A stretch of DNA of 64,000 nt from the NCBI GenBank assembly GCA_035638255.1, contig DASRAJ010000122.1:11764-75763 (forward strand), written 5' to 3'. This DNA is from DASRAJ01 sp035638255 (lineage in GTDB: Bacteria > Bacteroidota > Bacteroidia > Chitinophagales > UBA10324). Position numbers and translations under genes: made by a program. Each line of letters begins with the position of its first letter. Position 1 is the stretch's first letter. Shown one piece after another: positions 53,923 to 61,921 of this stretch. Under the pieces are notes generated by a model that did not search any database, was not told where the DNA came from, and saw only the letters and a program-made list of their open reading frames with translations.

Positions 53923-54915
53923 TCATTCTTCAATTCCAAACTTCGCCAGGTCCATTCCAAAGTGCAATCCTTTTTCCTGGATGAGCGCTTCAATTTCCAT
54001 TAATGATTTTCTTCCGAAGTTGCGGAACTTGAGCAACTCATTCGTATCGTATTTAACAAGTTCTGACAATGAAGAAATCTTTGCTGCTTTCAAACAGTTG
54101 TAAGCGCGAACAGAAAGATCCAAATCTTCGAGAGGTGTTTTTAAAAGCTTGCGCATTTGCAATACGTGCTCGTCTACCATTTCCTCCTCTTTCTTCTCCT
54201 TGCTTTCAAAGGTGATGTTCTCGTCACTCACGAGCATGAGGTGCTGAATCAAAATTTTCGCTGCTCCCTTGATTGCTTCTTCAGGATGAATGGTTCCGTC
54301 CGTTTTAATTTCTACGATCAATTTTTCATAGTCAGTGCGTTGTTCAACGCGCGTGTTCTCTACGGAATAACGAACGTTCTTGATAGGAGTGAAGATGGCA
54401 TCCATGGCAATGGTACCGATAGGTGCATCAGTCACTTCATTTTCTTCTGCCGGAACATATCCTCTTCCTTTGCCTACAATGATTTCCATGTCGAGTTTCA
54501 CGCTGCGCTCCATTCTGCATATAATAAGATCAGGATTCATGATGCGGAAATTAGAAGATGCTTTTTCAATATCTCCTGCAACAAATTCATCTTTGTTCTT
54601 GATGGAAATTAAGATTTTCTCGCTCTGCAATTCTTCCTCCGTTGTTCTTTTGAAACGGACCTGCTTGAGGTTCAAAACGATTTCTGTCACATCCTCAATC
54701 ACTCCTTTGATGGTTGAAAACTCATGGTCTACTCCGCTTAGGCGGATAGAGACAATTGCATACCCTTCCAGCGAAGAAAGCAGTACGCGACGAATTGCAT
54801 TACCGATGGTAACACCAAACCCGGGTTCCAGCGGACGGAATTCAAAGAGTCCTTCGAAGTCTGTTGCTTTCTGAAGAACAATTTTATCCGGTTTTTGAAA
54901 AGTGAGTAAAGCCAT
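53923..54915 (-). CDS. rpoA: RNA polymerase alpha subunit
   Basis: Protein of 330 residues, normal length. The N-terminal assembly domain (1-~235) includes FRPLEPGFGVTIGNAIRRVLLSSLEGYAI, and the C-terminal DNA/activator-binding domain (about 260-325) has LDLSVRAYNCLKAAKISSLSELV and LLKFRNFGRKSLMEIEALI. Between rpsD and rplQ, as in the usual alpha operon. Its start codon abuts a heptad array at 54915. Confidence 0.97.
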   Translation of the reverse strand: MALLTFQKPDKIVLQKATDFEGLFEFRPLEPGFGVTIGNAIRRVLLSSLEGYAIVSIRLSGVDHEFSTIKGVIEDVTEIVLNLKQVRFKRTTEEELQSEKILISIKNKDEFVAGDIEKASSNFRIMNPDLIICRMERSVKLDMEIIVGKGRGYVPAEENEVTDAPIGTIAMDAIFTPIKNVRYSVENTRVEQRTDYEKLIVEIKTDGTIHPEEAIKGAAKILIQHLMLVSDENITFESKEKKEEEMVDEHVLQMRKLLKTPLEDLDLSVRAYNCLKAAKISSLSELVKYDTNELLKFRNFGRKSLMEIEALIQEKGLHFGMDLAKFGIEE

Positions 54916-54984
54916 TTTTAGTATTTAGTTTTTAGTTCTTAGTATTTAGTTTTTTGCTAATAGGGCATAACTCATAGCCCACAA
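54915..54984. repeat. Heptad array in the rpsD-rpoA spacer
   Basis: Ten words on a 7-nt grid: TTTTTAG, TATTTAG, TTTTTAG, TTCTTAG, TATTTAG, TTTTTTG, CTAATAG, GGCATAA, CTCATAG, CCCACAA. It starts at the first base of the rpoA start codon and nearly reaches the rpsD stop at 54991, so it forms the whole rpoA leader. Confidence 0.88.
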
Positions 54985-54990
54985 CATATT

Positions 54991-55596
54991 TTATTTAGAG
55001 TACAATTCAACAATCAATTGCTCCTGAACGTTCTCAGGAATTTGATCGCGCTCAGGAAGAGCCAGAAATGTTCCTTCGAACTTATCACTGTTCCACTCGA
55101 GCCATCCAAATTTTGAATCCCGATTTCCGAGCGCTTGTTTGATCACGGTATTGTCCCTGTAATTTCCTTTCACACTCACCACATCTCCCGGCTTCAGTAT
55201 CATTGACGGCACATTCGCTATCTTCTCATTCACCATGATATGTTTGTGGGACACCAATTGACGGGCAGCCCGGCGGGTTGAAGCAATTCCGAGACGGTAT
55301 ACCACATTGTCCAATCTTGCTTCAAGAAGTTTCATAAGATTTTCGCCTGTGACACCTTTCTTGCGCACTGCCTCACGATAGAAACGCGCAAACTGGCGCT
55401 CAAGCAAACCATAAATCATTTTTGCTTTTTGTTTAGCCTTTAGCTGGACAGCATACTCTGTGGCTTGCTTTCTCTTTTTTGTTGTGCCATGCATGCCGGG
55501 TGCATAATTCTTTTTCTCCAGCGCTTTGCTGTAGCCAAGAATCGGCTCACCGAATTTTCTTGAAATCTTTGATCTGGGTCCTGTATATCTTGCCAT
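54991..55596 (-). CDS. rpsD: 30S ribosomal protein S4
   Basis: Protein of 201 residues with the S4 N-terminal region (MARYTGPRSKISRKFGEPILG) and the S4 RNA-binding domain (about 92-155, LEARLDNVVYRLGIASTRRAARQLVSHKHI). Primary 16S rRNA binder. Normal length; located between rpsK and rpoA. Confidence 0.96.
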   Translation of the reverse strand: MARYTGPRSKISRKFGEPILGYSKALEKKNYAPGMHGTTKKRKQATEYAVQLKAKQKAKMIYGLLERQFARFYREAVRKKGVTGENLMKLLEARLDNVVYRLGIASTRRAARQLVSHKHIMVNEKIANVPSMILKPGDVVSVKGNYRDNTVIKQALGNRDSKFGWLEWNSDKFEGTFLALPERDQIPENVQEQLIVELYSK

Positions 55597-55673
55597 TTAG
55601 AATCTATGATGGTTGATCTTTAATCTTTGAATGGTTTTTTATGTTTTGAGCTTCCTAACTGATTTTTGTTTTT

Positions 55674-55733
55674 ATCGTGAATCGTGTTACGTGAATCCCG
55701 ATTAAATCGGGAGAACTCGTGTATCGTGATTCT
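55674..55733. repeat. Heptad array with TCCCGATTAAATCGGGA hairpin (rpsK-rpsD spacer)
   Basis: Words ATCGTGA, ATCGTGT, TACGTGA lead to the palindrome at 55696-55712, then GAACTCG, TGTATCG, TGATTCT. The rpsK stop codon overlaps the last word. The same composite occurs at 60121-60179. Confidence 0.88.
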
Positions 55734-56121
55734 AAACTCTCCTGCGTTTCGGTGGACGACAACCATTATGGGGCATCGGGGTAATATCACGGATTACAGT
55801 AACTTCTATGCCTGAGGAATTGATCGAGCGAATTGCTGCTTCACGACCAGAGCCCGGTCCCTTCACAAATACTTCTACTTTTTTCATTCCCGCGTCATGC
55901 GCAACCTTGGATGCTTCCTGTGCTGCAATCTGCGCTGCGTAAGGCGTGTTCTTCTTAGATCCCTTAAAACCAACTTTACCGGCGGATGACCACGAAATGG
56001 TTTGGCCGGTTTTATTGGTGAAGGTGATAATAAGATTGTTAAAGCTGGCTTGAATATGCACTTGACCTTCAGCGTCAGCTTTCACTGTTCTTTTCTTCGT
56101 TGCTTTCTTAACTTCTGCCAT
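55732..56121 (-). CDS. rpsK: 30S ribosomal protein S11
   Basis: Protein of 129 residues. The S11 fold is clear: VHIQASFNNLIITFTNKTGQTISWSSAGKVGFKGSKKNTPYAAQ, GPGSGREAAIRSINSSG and PMPHNGCRPPKRRRV at the end. An N-terminal Lys-rich extension (MAEVKKATKKRTVK) precedes the core. Lies between rpsM and rpsD. Confidence 0.97.
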   Translation of the reverse strand: MAEVKKATKKRTVKADAEGQVHIQASFNNLIITFTNKTGQTISWSSAGKVGFKGSKKNTPYAAQIAAQEASKVAHDAGMKKVEVFVKGPGSGREAAIRSINSSGIEVTVIRDITPMPHNGCRPPKRRRV

Positions 56122-56148
56122 TTTTGTGTATTAGACTATTTATTTTTT

Positions 56149-56176
56149 TGCCTATTGTCAATTGCCTACTGCCTAC
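56149..56176. repeat. Heptad array in the rpsM-rpsK spacer
   Basis: Four words in phase: TGCCTAT, TGTCAAT, TGCCTAC, TGCCTAC. The last word contains the rpsM stop codon (complement of CTA, 56173-56175). Confidence 0.88.
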
Positions 56177-56556
56177 TTCTTCGCCGGTGCCTTCTTCTTT
56201 CCAGCAACTGTCTTACGTTTTCCTTTGCGCGTACGAGCATTAGTGCGCGAGCGCTGGCCCCGAACGGGCAATCCTTTACGATGACGAATGCCGCGATAGC
56301 TTCCAATGTCCATCAGGCGCTTGATGTTCATTTGAACTTCTGATCGCAAAGCACCTTCCACTTTCCATTCACTCGTGATGATAGCACGGATGCGATTTAG
56401 TTCATCGTCATCCCATTCACTCACTTTCTTGTTTATATCCACTCCGGCTTGCTCAAGGATTTTAATTCCTCCTGAACGACCAATGCCGAAAAGATAAGAG
56501 AGACCGATGTCGCCCCTTTTGTTCCTTGGTAAATCAATGCCTGATATGCGCGCCAT
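56173..56556 (-). CDS. rpsM: 30S ribosomal protein S13
   Basis: Protein of 127 residues with MARISGIDLPRNKRGDIGLSYLFGIG at the start and YRGIRHRKGLPVRGQRSRTNARTRKG near the end, plus a Lys/Ala-rich tail. S13 contacts P-site tRNA and forms intersubunit bridges. Its stop codon lies in a TGCCTAC repeat word. The spacer before it (56557-56634) has looser TTGGTTA/ATAGGTGA words. Confidence 0.97.
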   Translation of the reverse strand: MARISGIDLPRNKRGDIGLSYLFGIGRSGGIKILEQAGVDINKKVSEWDDDELNRIRAIITSEWKVEGALRSEVQMNIKRLMDIGSYRGIRHRKGLPVRGQRSRTNARTRKGKRKTVAGKKKAPAKK

Positions 56557-56634
56557 TCTTGGTTATTGGGTTAATAGGTGATTAGGTTGATTAGTTCGTT
56601 CATTTTGTTTTTTTTCGCAGTTACGCATCGCGAT

Positions 56635-56751
56635 CTAACCCTGCCGTTGTTTAAACCGTGGATTTTTTTTGTTAATCACATACAGCTTCCCTTTCCTGCG
56701 AACGATTTTACATTCAGGGCTTCGTTTTTTGATAGATGCTCGGACTCTCAT
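56635..56751 (-). CDS. rpmJ: 50S ribosomal protein L36 (zinc-free type)
   Basis: 38-residue protein (starts MRVRASIKKRSPECKIVRRK, ends PRFKQRQG). Of the usual CxxC...C...H zinc ligands only one Cys remains, so this is the zinc-independent form typical of Bacteroidota. It lies between infA and rpsM; its start codon is immediately preceded by a nine-word heptad array. Confidence 0.95.
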   Translation of the reverse strand: MRVRASIKKRSPECKIVRRKGKLYVINKKNPRFKQRQG

Positions 56752-56814
56752 TGGTGAATGGTGAATCGTTTTTCGTTATCGTGAATCGTGTTACGTGGAT
56801 TGTGTATCGTTATT
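56752..56814. repeat. Heptad array filling the whole infA-rpmJ spacer
   Basis: Nine words in unbroken phase: TGGTGAA, TGGTGAA, TCGTTTT, TCGTTAT, CGTGAAT, CGTGTTA, CGTGGAT, TGTGTAT, CGTTATT. It starts at the base next to the rpmJ start codon and its last word contains the infA stop (56810-56812). Confidence 0.93.
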
Positions 56815-57028
56815 TGTATCGGTACGTAATTCTTCCTCTCGTTAAATCATAGGGCGACATTTCAACCGCCACTTTATCTCCCGGTAAAATACGGATGTAA
56901 TTCATGCGCATCTTTCCTGAAATGGTGGCGATAATCTCATGACCGTTTTCGAGTCGTACACGGAACATCGCATTTGATAATGCTTCTGTGATGGTTCCAT
57001 CTTGCTTAATCAGGTCTTGTTTTGCCAT
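56810..57028 (-). CDS. infA: Translation initiation factor IF-1
   Basis: 72-residue S1/OB-fold protein (MAKQDLIKQDGTITEALSNA ... HEIIATISGKMRMNYIRILPGD ... LTRGRITYRYK) that binds the ribosomal A site during initiation. Normal length; between map and rpmJ. Its stop codon falls inside a heptad array. Confidence 0.97.
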   Translation of the reverse strand: MAKQDLIKQDGTITEALSNAMFRVRLENGHEIIATISGKMRMNYIRILPGDKVAVEMSPYDLTRGRITYRYK

Positions 57029-57286
57029 TTAAAAAAGAGGTGCAAATATCGGATGTTCTATCGAGACTTTTTAGTGATCTTCAGATTTATTAATGATCAG
57101 GTCAATTACATCACAGAGTCTTTCAGAAAATTCACCAAATAATTTTCCCCATAGGATGTTTTCGGTACAAAGAAAAAATTCTCCACGACCATGCTGCATT
57201 GAATTTCATTTTGAAATTCATTACGCGAACTTTTTCTGAAAATTGTCCATAGGACTCTGCGAGATTTCTGGTCATTAGTAAATTTT

Positions 57287-58069
57287 TTATACTGCGACGC
57301 GGTAAACAACTTCATCAATGAATTCAAATGTGGTAAGAATTTCCGGTCCGCTCTTTTTTACTGCTACCGTATGTTCGAAGTGCGCTGATGGTTTTCCGTC
57401 TTCGGTAATCACCGTCCATTTATCATCTGCTGTATACACGTCTTTCTTGCCTGCATTTATCATCGGTTCAATAGCGATCACCAATCCTTCCTGAATCTTG
57501 GTACCTGAACCGCGCTTACCGTAGTTCGGCACCTGGGGGTCTTCATGTAAGCTTTTTCCTACACCATGACCCACTAATTCCCTCACCACAGAATAACCTT
57601 TTGCCTGCACGTAATCCTGAATGGCTGCAGCAATATCTCCGATTCTTTTTCCTACACGTGCCTGCTCCACTCCTACATCAAGAGATTCCTTCGTGATGCG
57701 AAGCAATCGTTTTTTCTCATCTGAAATTTCACCGACAGGAAATGTGTATGCACTGTCACCAAAATAGCCATCGAGCAGTGCTCCGCAATCCACCGATACA
57801 ATATCTCCATCCTTCAGTACGTAATCATTTGGAATGCCATGCACTACTTCTTCATTCACCGAGATGCACGCCGACTTCGGAAAATCCCGATATCCCAAAA
57901 ATGCCGGCAGTCCATGGTGATCACGGATGAATTCATCCACTACCTTATCAAGGTCCAGCGTGGTCACACCCGGCCTTACATGCCTGGCAACCTCCGCAAG
58001 TGTTTTTGAAACAAGCAGGCAACTCTTGCGGATGCCTTCAATTTCTTCATTTGTCTTATAATAGATCAT
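57287..58069 (-). CDS. map: Methionine aminopeptidase, type I
   Basis: Protein of 260 residues removing the initiator Met from nascent proteins. Metal ligands are visible: Asp pair in VSVDCGALLDGYFGDSAYTF, His in ELVGHGVGKSLHEDP, Glu in IAIEPMIN and Glu near FEHTVAV. Start codon overlaps the secY stop by 4 nt. A 258-nt spacer towards infA contains a 73-codon frame (57106-57327) that overlaps the map end and is not called. Confidence 0.95.
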   Translation of the reverse strand: MIYYKTNEEIEGIRKSCLLVSKTLAEVARHVRPGVTTLDLDKVVDEFIRDHHGLPAFLGYRDFPKSACISVNEEVVHGIPNDYVLKDGDIVSVDCGALLDGYFGDSAYTFPVGEISDEKKRLLRITKESLDVGVEQARVGKRIGDIAAAIQDYVQAKGYSVVRELVGHGVGKSLHEDPQVPNYGKRGSGTKIQEGLVIAIEPMINAGKKDVYTADDKWTVITEDGKPSAHFEHTVAVKKSGPEILTTFEFIDEVVYRVAV

Positions 58070-59397
58070 TGCACACCCACTGTTGAACGGCCTTTAATTC
58101 GCCCTGATTTCATTAAGCCATCATAATGACGCATCAGCAGATGACTTTCAATTTGCTGAAGGGTATCGAGAATTACACCTACCATGATAAGCAGCGAAGT
58201 TCCGCCGAAGAAACTTGAAAACGCCGAGTTAACGCCAAATGCTCTTGCGAATGAAGGCATGAGTGCTATGAAGGCCAGGAAAAATGCTCCCGGTAAGGTG
58301 ATGCGCGACATAACAGTGTCAATAAAGTTTGCGGTTTGTTTTCCGGGTTTTACTCCTGGAATGAAACCACCGTTTCGTTTCATGTCATCAGCCATCTGCA
58401 CAGGATTCACAATGATTGCCGTATAGAAATAGGTGAACACGACGATGAGAATACTGTCAATCAGGTTGTATAAGAAAGAACCCGGATTCGTGAGTGCCGC
58501 CGTACCCTGCATAGCATCAGAGTTCGGAAAGAACTGCGCGATGGTTGCCGGAATGAACATGATCGCCTGGGCGAAGATGATCGGCATTACACCTGCAGCG
58601 TTTACTTTGAGCGGAATGTATTGACGAACGCCGCCGTATTGTTTATTTCCCACCACACGCTTGGCATATTGTACCGGAATTTTTCTTGTCCCCTGGACCA
58701 GCAGAATCACAACAACAATTACAGCGAGTAATACCGCTATTTCAAGGAGGAATGTGACCAAGCCACCGCCTTCGTTCAATCTTCCCTGGAATTCTGAAAT
58801 CAAAGCGAACGGCAAGCGAGCTATAATTCCAATCATGATGAGAAGAGAAATTCCATTGCCGATTCCGCGGTCGGTAATTTTTTCTCCCATCCACATGATG
58901 AAAATGGTACCTGCTGTTAGAATTGAAACGGAAGAAAGCCAGAACAATGTTGCGTTGTAAACTACATTGGTGCCGAGTCCGCTTTTAAGATACACTACGT
59001 AACCGGAAGCTTGTGCTGCAGTGATAAAGACAGTGAGAACGCGCGTATATTGATTGATTTTTTTTCTGCCGCTCTCACCTTCCTTCTGCATTTTTTGCAG
59101 TGAGGGAATAGCCATCGTCATCAACTGCATCACGATGGACGCAGAGATGTATGGCATAATTCCCAGGGCAAAAATGGAACCGCGTGAGAAAGCGCCGCCG
59201 GCGAAGAGGTCAAGCAACCCGAAAATTCCTTTCGCGCCCTGCGCAGCAATTTGTTCCAATGCTATTGGGTCAACACCGGGCAGCACTATATATGTACCTA
59301 AGCGATAGATGAAGACCAGACCGAGCGTATAGAGAATTCTCTTGCGCAGATCTTCAATCTTCCAGATGTTTTGTATGGTTTGAAAAAGTCGTTTCAT
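58066..59397 (-). CDS. secY: Preprotein translocase subunit SecY
   Basis: Protein of 443 residues with ten membrane segments, the central channel subunit of the Sec translocon. Typical segments: RILYTLGLVFIYRLGTYIVLPG (TM1), YISASIVMQLMTMAIPSLQ, GIGNGISLLIMIGI, VNAAGVMPIIFAQAIM, GFIPGVKPGKQT and the last cytoplasmic loop. Normal length; overlaps map by 4 nt. The upstream spacer carries a TCATTGG array. Confidence 0.97.
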   Translation of the reverse strand: MKRLFQTIQNIWKIEDLRKRILYTLGLVFIYRLGTYIVLPGVDPIALEQIAAQGAKGIFGLLDLFAGGAFSRGSIFALGIMPYISASIVMQLMTMAIPSLQKMQKEGESGRKKINQYTRVLTVFITAAQASGYVVYLKSGLGTNVVYNATLFWLSSVSILTAGTIFIMWMGEKITDRGIGNGISLLIMIGIIARLPFALISEFQGRLNEGGGLVTFLLEIAVLLAVIVVVILLVQGTRKIPVQYAKRVVGNKQYGGVRQYIPLKVNAAGVMPIIFAQAIMFIPATIAQFFPNSDAMQGTAALTNPGSFLYNLIDSILIVVFTYFYTAIIVNPVQMADDMKRNGGFIPGVKPGKQTANFIDTVMSRITLPGAFFLAFIALMPSFARAFGVNSAFSSFFGGTSLLIMVGVILDTLQQIESHLLMRHYDGLMKSGRIKGRSTVGVQ

Positions 59398-59406
59398 TCG
59401 CTCCGG

Positions 59407-59441
59407 TTATTGGTCATTAGTCATTGGTCATTGGTCATTGC
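59407..59441. repeat. Heptad array in the rplO-secY spacer
   Basis: Five words in phase: TTATTGG, TCATTAG, TCATTGG, TCATTGG, TCATTGC, ending 9 nt before the rplO stop. Confidence 0.9.
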
Positions 59442-59449
59442 CTTGCATT

Positions 59450-59896
59450 CTAAAGAATATTCACAGTTCCTCCGGCTGCTTCAATGGCTTTTTTTGCTGA
59501 TTCACTCACAGCATTTACTTTCACATCGAGTTTTGATTTTAATTCACCTCTTCCCAAAATTTTTACACGATCATTTTTGCTGATGATTCCATGCTTTGTA
59601 AGTGATTCGTGATCAATCGTAGAAAGTTTATGCAGGTCAGTATATTCCTGGAGGCGATCAAGGTTAATGACTTCAAATTCTCTTCGGAAAGGATTTTTGA
59701 ATCCTACTTTCGGAACACGGCGTTGCAATGGCATCTGCCCGCCTTCAAATCCTCTCCTCACTTTATTTCCGCTGCGTTGTCCGGCTCCTTTATTACCACG
59801 AGTGGAAGTGCCACCATGTCCGCTGCCTTGGCCACGGCCAATACGCTTCACTTTCTTTGTGGAACCTTTCGCGGGTTTAAGATTGCTTAAGTTCAT
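59450..59896 (-). CDS. rplO: 50S ribosomal protein L15
   Basis: Protein of 148 residues: MNLSNLKPAKGSTKKVKRIGRGQGSGHGGTSTRGNKG at the N-terminus (Gly/Arg-rich rRNA-binding arm) and a C-terminal globular part with VNLDRLQEY and KVNAVSESAKKAIEAAGG. Normal length; 2 nt separate it from rpmD. Confidence 0.96.
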   Translation of the reverse strand: MNLSNLKPAKGSTKKVKRIGRGQGSGHGGTSTRGNKGAGQRSGNKVRRGFEGGQMPLQRRVPKVGFKNPFRREFEVINLDRLQEYTDLHKLSTIDHESLTKHGIISKNDRVKILGRGELKSKLDVKVNAVSESAKKAIEAAGGTVNIL

Positions 59897-59898
59897 TG

Positions 59899-60078
59899 CT
59901 AAATTTTTTCTACAGTTACTAAATGTCTCACCTTGGTAATCATGCCCTGTATTTGTGGTGTATCTTCTTTCACCACAGGAACATGAAGTTTCGTGATACC
60001 CAATGCACGCACCGTTCTCTTTTGCCTCACACTGCGATCAATTCCACTTTTTACCTGGGTGATTTTGATTTTGGCCAT
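59899..60078 (-). CDS. rpmD: 50S ribosomal protein L30
   Basis: 59-residue protein (MAKIKITQVKSGIDRSVRQK ... VRALGITKLHVPVVKEDTPQ ... VRHLVTVEKI). The L30 ferredoxin-like fold motif 'TLRALGL' appears as TVRALGI. Located between rpsE and rplO, as in the spc operon. Confidence 0.95.
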   Translation of the reverse strand: MAKIKITQVKSGIDRSVRQKRTVRALGITKLHVPVVKEDTPQIQGMITKVRHLVTVEKI

Positions 60079-60085
60079 TTTGATT

Positions 60086-60211
60086 TTAGAAATTAGAAAA
60101 TGGAAATTAGAAAATTGTAAATCGTGAATTTTTTTAGTCGTACTTGAATCCCGATCAAATCGGGAAAACTCGTTTATCGCTTTTTTTTTGCTTACTGCCT
60201 ATTGCCTACTT
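60086..60211. repeat. Heptad array with TCCCGATCAAATCGGGA hairpin (rpsE-rpmD spacer)
   Basis: Nine words (TTAGAAA, TTAGAAA, ATGGAAA, TTAGAAA, ATTGTAA, ATCGTGA, ATTTTTT, TAGTCGT, ACTTGAA) run exactly up to the palindrome 60149-60165. Then come AAACTCG, TTTATCG and, after a T-run, CTTACTG, CCTATTG, CCTACTT. Nearly the whole spacer is repeat. Confidence 0.92.
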
Positions 60212-60216
60212 TTTAT

Positions 60217-60735
60217 TTACCCGTTAAAAACCTTCTTCATCGTCACGTTTCTCATTTTCGCAACTGTAAGCGGATCACGCATTGTTGCCAATGCTTTGAT
60301 TGTTGCTTTCACTACGTTGTGCGGATTGGATGAGCCGAGTGACTTTGCCAGCACGTCTGTTACCCCGGCACTCTCAAGCACGGCACGCATTGCACCACCG
60401 GCGATTACACCGGTACCGTGTGATGCGGGCTTCACCCACACTTTTGCAGCGCCGAATTTCCCTATGTGCTCATGAGGAATTGTTCCTTTGTAAATAGAAA
60501 CCCTGACAAGATTCTTCTTCGCATCATCAATTCCTTTGCTTATGGCTTCCTGGACTTCACGTGCCTTCCCCAAACCATGTCCCACAATTCCATTTCCATC
60601 ACCAACCACCACAAGAGCAGAGAAGCTGAATGTGCGCCCCCCCTTTGTGACCTTCGCTGTACGTTGAATGTTCACCACGCGATCTTTGATTTCAAGCTCG
60701 CTGGCTTTTACCCGTTGAATATTTTCGTGTGCCAT
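60217..60735 (-). CDS. rpsE: 30S ribosomal protein S5
   Basis: Protein of 172 residues with the N-terminal double-stranded RNA-binding-like domain (KDRVVNIQRTAKVTKGGRTFSFSALVVVGDGNGIVGHGLGKA) and the C-terminal S5 domain (HGTGVIAGGAMRAVLESAGVTDVLAKSLGSSNPHN). Normal length; between rplR and rpmD. Confidence 0.97.
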   Translation of the reverse strand: MAHENIQRVKASELEIKDRVVNIQRTAKVTKGGRTFSFSALVVVGDGNGIVGHGLGKAREVQEAISKGIDDAKKNLVRVSIYKGTIPHEHIGKFGAAKVWVKPASHGTGVIAGGAMRAVLESAGVTDVLAKSLGSSNPHNVVKATIKALATMRDPLTVAKMRNVTMKKVFNG

Positions 60736-60739
60736 TATT

Positions 60740-60858
60740 TAGTGAATGGTGAATAGTGAAAAGTGAATCATAAATCTGTTATTATGTCGTGTTACGTGAA
60801 TCCTATTAGTCGTATTACGTAAATCGTGATTTTTTTTTGTCTTACGTCTTACCTTACT
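60740..60858. repeat. Heptad array filling the rplR-rpsE spacer
   Basis: Thirteen words in phase from 60740 to 60830 (TAGTGAA, TGGTGAA, TAGTGAA, AAGTGAA, TCATAAA, TCTGTTA, TTATGTC, GTGTTAC, GTGAATC, CTATTAG, TCGTATT, ACGTAAA, TCGTGAT). A T-run breaks the phase by one, then GTCTTAC, GTCTTAC. It lies 4 nt from the rpsE start codon. Confidence 0.92.
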
Positions 60859-60865
60859 TCTTAAA

Positions 60866-61213
60866 TCAAAACTGAAGTCCGCCTTCCCGCGCCCCTTCTG
60901 CAAATGCTTTTACTCTCCCATGATACAAGTATCCGCCGCGATCAAACACGACTGATATGATGCCATGATCTTTTGCCATTTGCGCCAATGCCTTACCTGT
61001 TTCTTTTGAGCGCTCTACTTTTGATCCTTTTAACTCTTTCATTTTGCGCGAAGAAACTGAAGCGAGTGTGTGACCTTGTGCATCATCAATAATTTGTGCA
61101 TAGATGTCGCCGTTGCTTCTGAATACTGTAAGACGCGGACGCTCTTTAGTTCCGCTGATCTTCTTTCTGATTCTTCGATGAACCTTTTCTCTTTTTGCTC
61201 CTCTGCGTACCAT
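60866..61213 (-). CDS. rplR: 50S ribosomal protein L18
   Basis: Protein of 115 residues binding 5S rRNA: RRIRKKISGTKERPRLTVFRSNGDIYAQIIDD ... VVFDRGGYLYHGRVKAFAEGAREGGLQF. Normal length; between rplF and rpsE. Confidence 0.97.
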   Translation of the reverse strand: MVRRGAKREKVHRRIRKKISGTKERPRLTVFRSNGDIYAQIIDDAQGHTLASVSSRKMKELKGSKVERSKETGKALAQMAKDHGIISVVFDRGGYLYHGRVKAFAEGAREGGLQF

Positions 61214-61267
61214 AAATTTTTGTTTTACCGGTTACGGGTTTTGCCGTAATGTTTTTCACTTCAAATT

Positions 61268-61843
61268 TTATTTCGTAGCAGCAGCACCTGCAGCAGCAGC
61301 AGACTTACCTGCTTTGCGGCGAAGTATTTCTTCTACGTACTTGATTCCTTTTCCTTTGTAGGGCTCAGGTTTGCGAACACCACGAATTTTCGCGGCTATT
61401 TGCCCGATCAATTGTTTGTCAGAACTGGTAAGTGTGATGATCGGGTTTTGACCTTTGAGTTGTTCAGCCGATACTTTTATTTCTTTCGGCAATGCAAACA
61501 TCACCGGGTGAGAATATCCTACTGACAGTTCGAGCAATTGACCTGTTGCTGTTGCGCGAAAACCAACGCCTACTAATTCTAATTTCTTTTGGTAGCCGTC
61601 CGTAACGCCCTTCACCATGTTGGAGATCAGGGAGCGGTACAATCCGTGCAATGCCTTGTGCCGCTTTTGTTCGGTCGGGCGTTGCACCGTTAACACACCA
61701 TCTTCTGTTTTGACTGTGATATCGGGATCAATGCGCTGTTTTAATTCGCCCTTGGGTCCCTTCACAGTAATTTCATTCGCAGAAGAAACATTTATTGTAA
61801 CTCCTTTCGGAAGTGTGATCGGTAATTTTCCTATGCGTGACAT
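61268..61843 (-). CDS. rplF: 50S ribosomal protein L6
   Basis: Protein of 191 residues with two L6 domains (MSRIGKLPITLPKGVTI ... ITVKGPKGELKQ; EELQGVGFRAT-type segment LVGVGFRATATGQLLELSVGYSHPV; IRGVRKPEPYKGKGIKY). An Ala-rich tail (SAAAAGAAATK) extends it slightly. A TCAGTTT heptad array abuts its start codon. Confidence 0.97.
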   Translation of the reverse strand: MSRIGKLPITLPKGVTINVSSANEITVKGPKGELKQRIDPDITVKTEDGVLTVQRPTEQKRHKALHGLYRSLISNMVKGVTDGYQKKLELVGVGFRATATGQLLELSVGYSHPVMFALPKEIKVSAEQLKGQNPIITLTSSDKQLIGQIAAKIRGVRKPEPYKGKGIKYVEEILRRKAGKSAAAAGAAATK

Positions 61844-61871
61844 TCAGTTTTCAGTTTTCAGTTTGCAATTG
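61844..61871. repeat. Heptad array abutting the rplF start
   Basis: TCAGTTT three times in phase, then GCAATTG, beginning at the base next to the rplF start codon. TCGTGAA words follow at about 61900-61915, before the rpsH stop. Confidence 0.85.
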
Positions 61872-61921
61872 CCTTGGACTTCCTTCCTCTAGAAATTTAT
61901 CGTGAATCGTGAATCGTATTT

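Noticed and set aside
57106..57327. 73-codon minus-strand ORF overlapping the 3' end of map
   Set aside because: Overlaps a conserved gene by 41 nt and shows no recognisable domain; could be a remnant but evidence is too weak.
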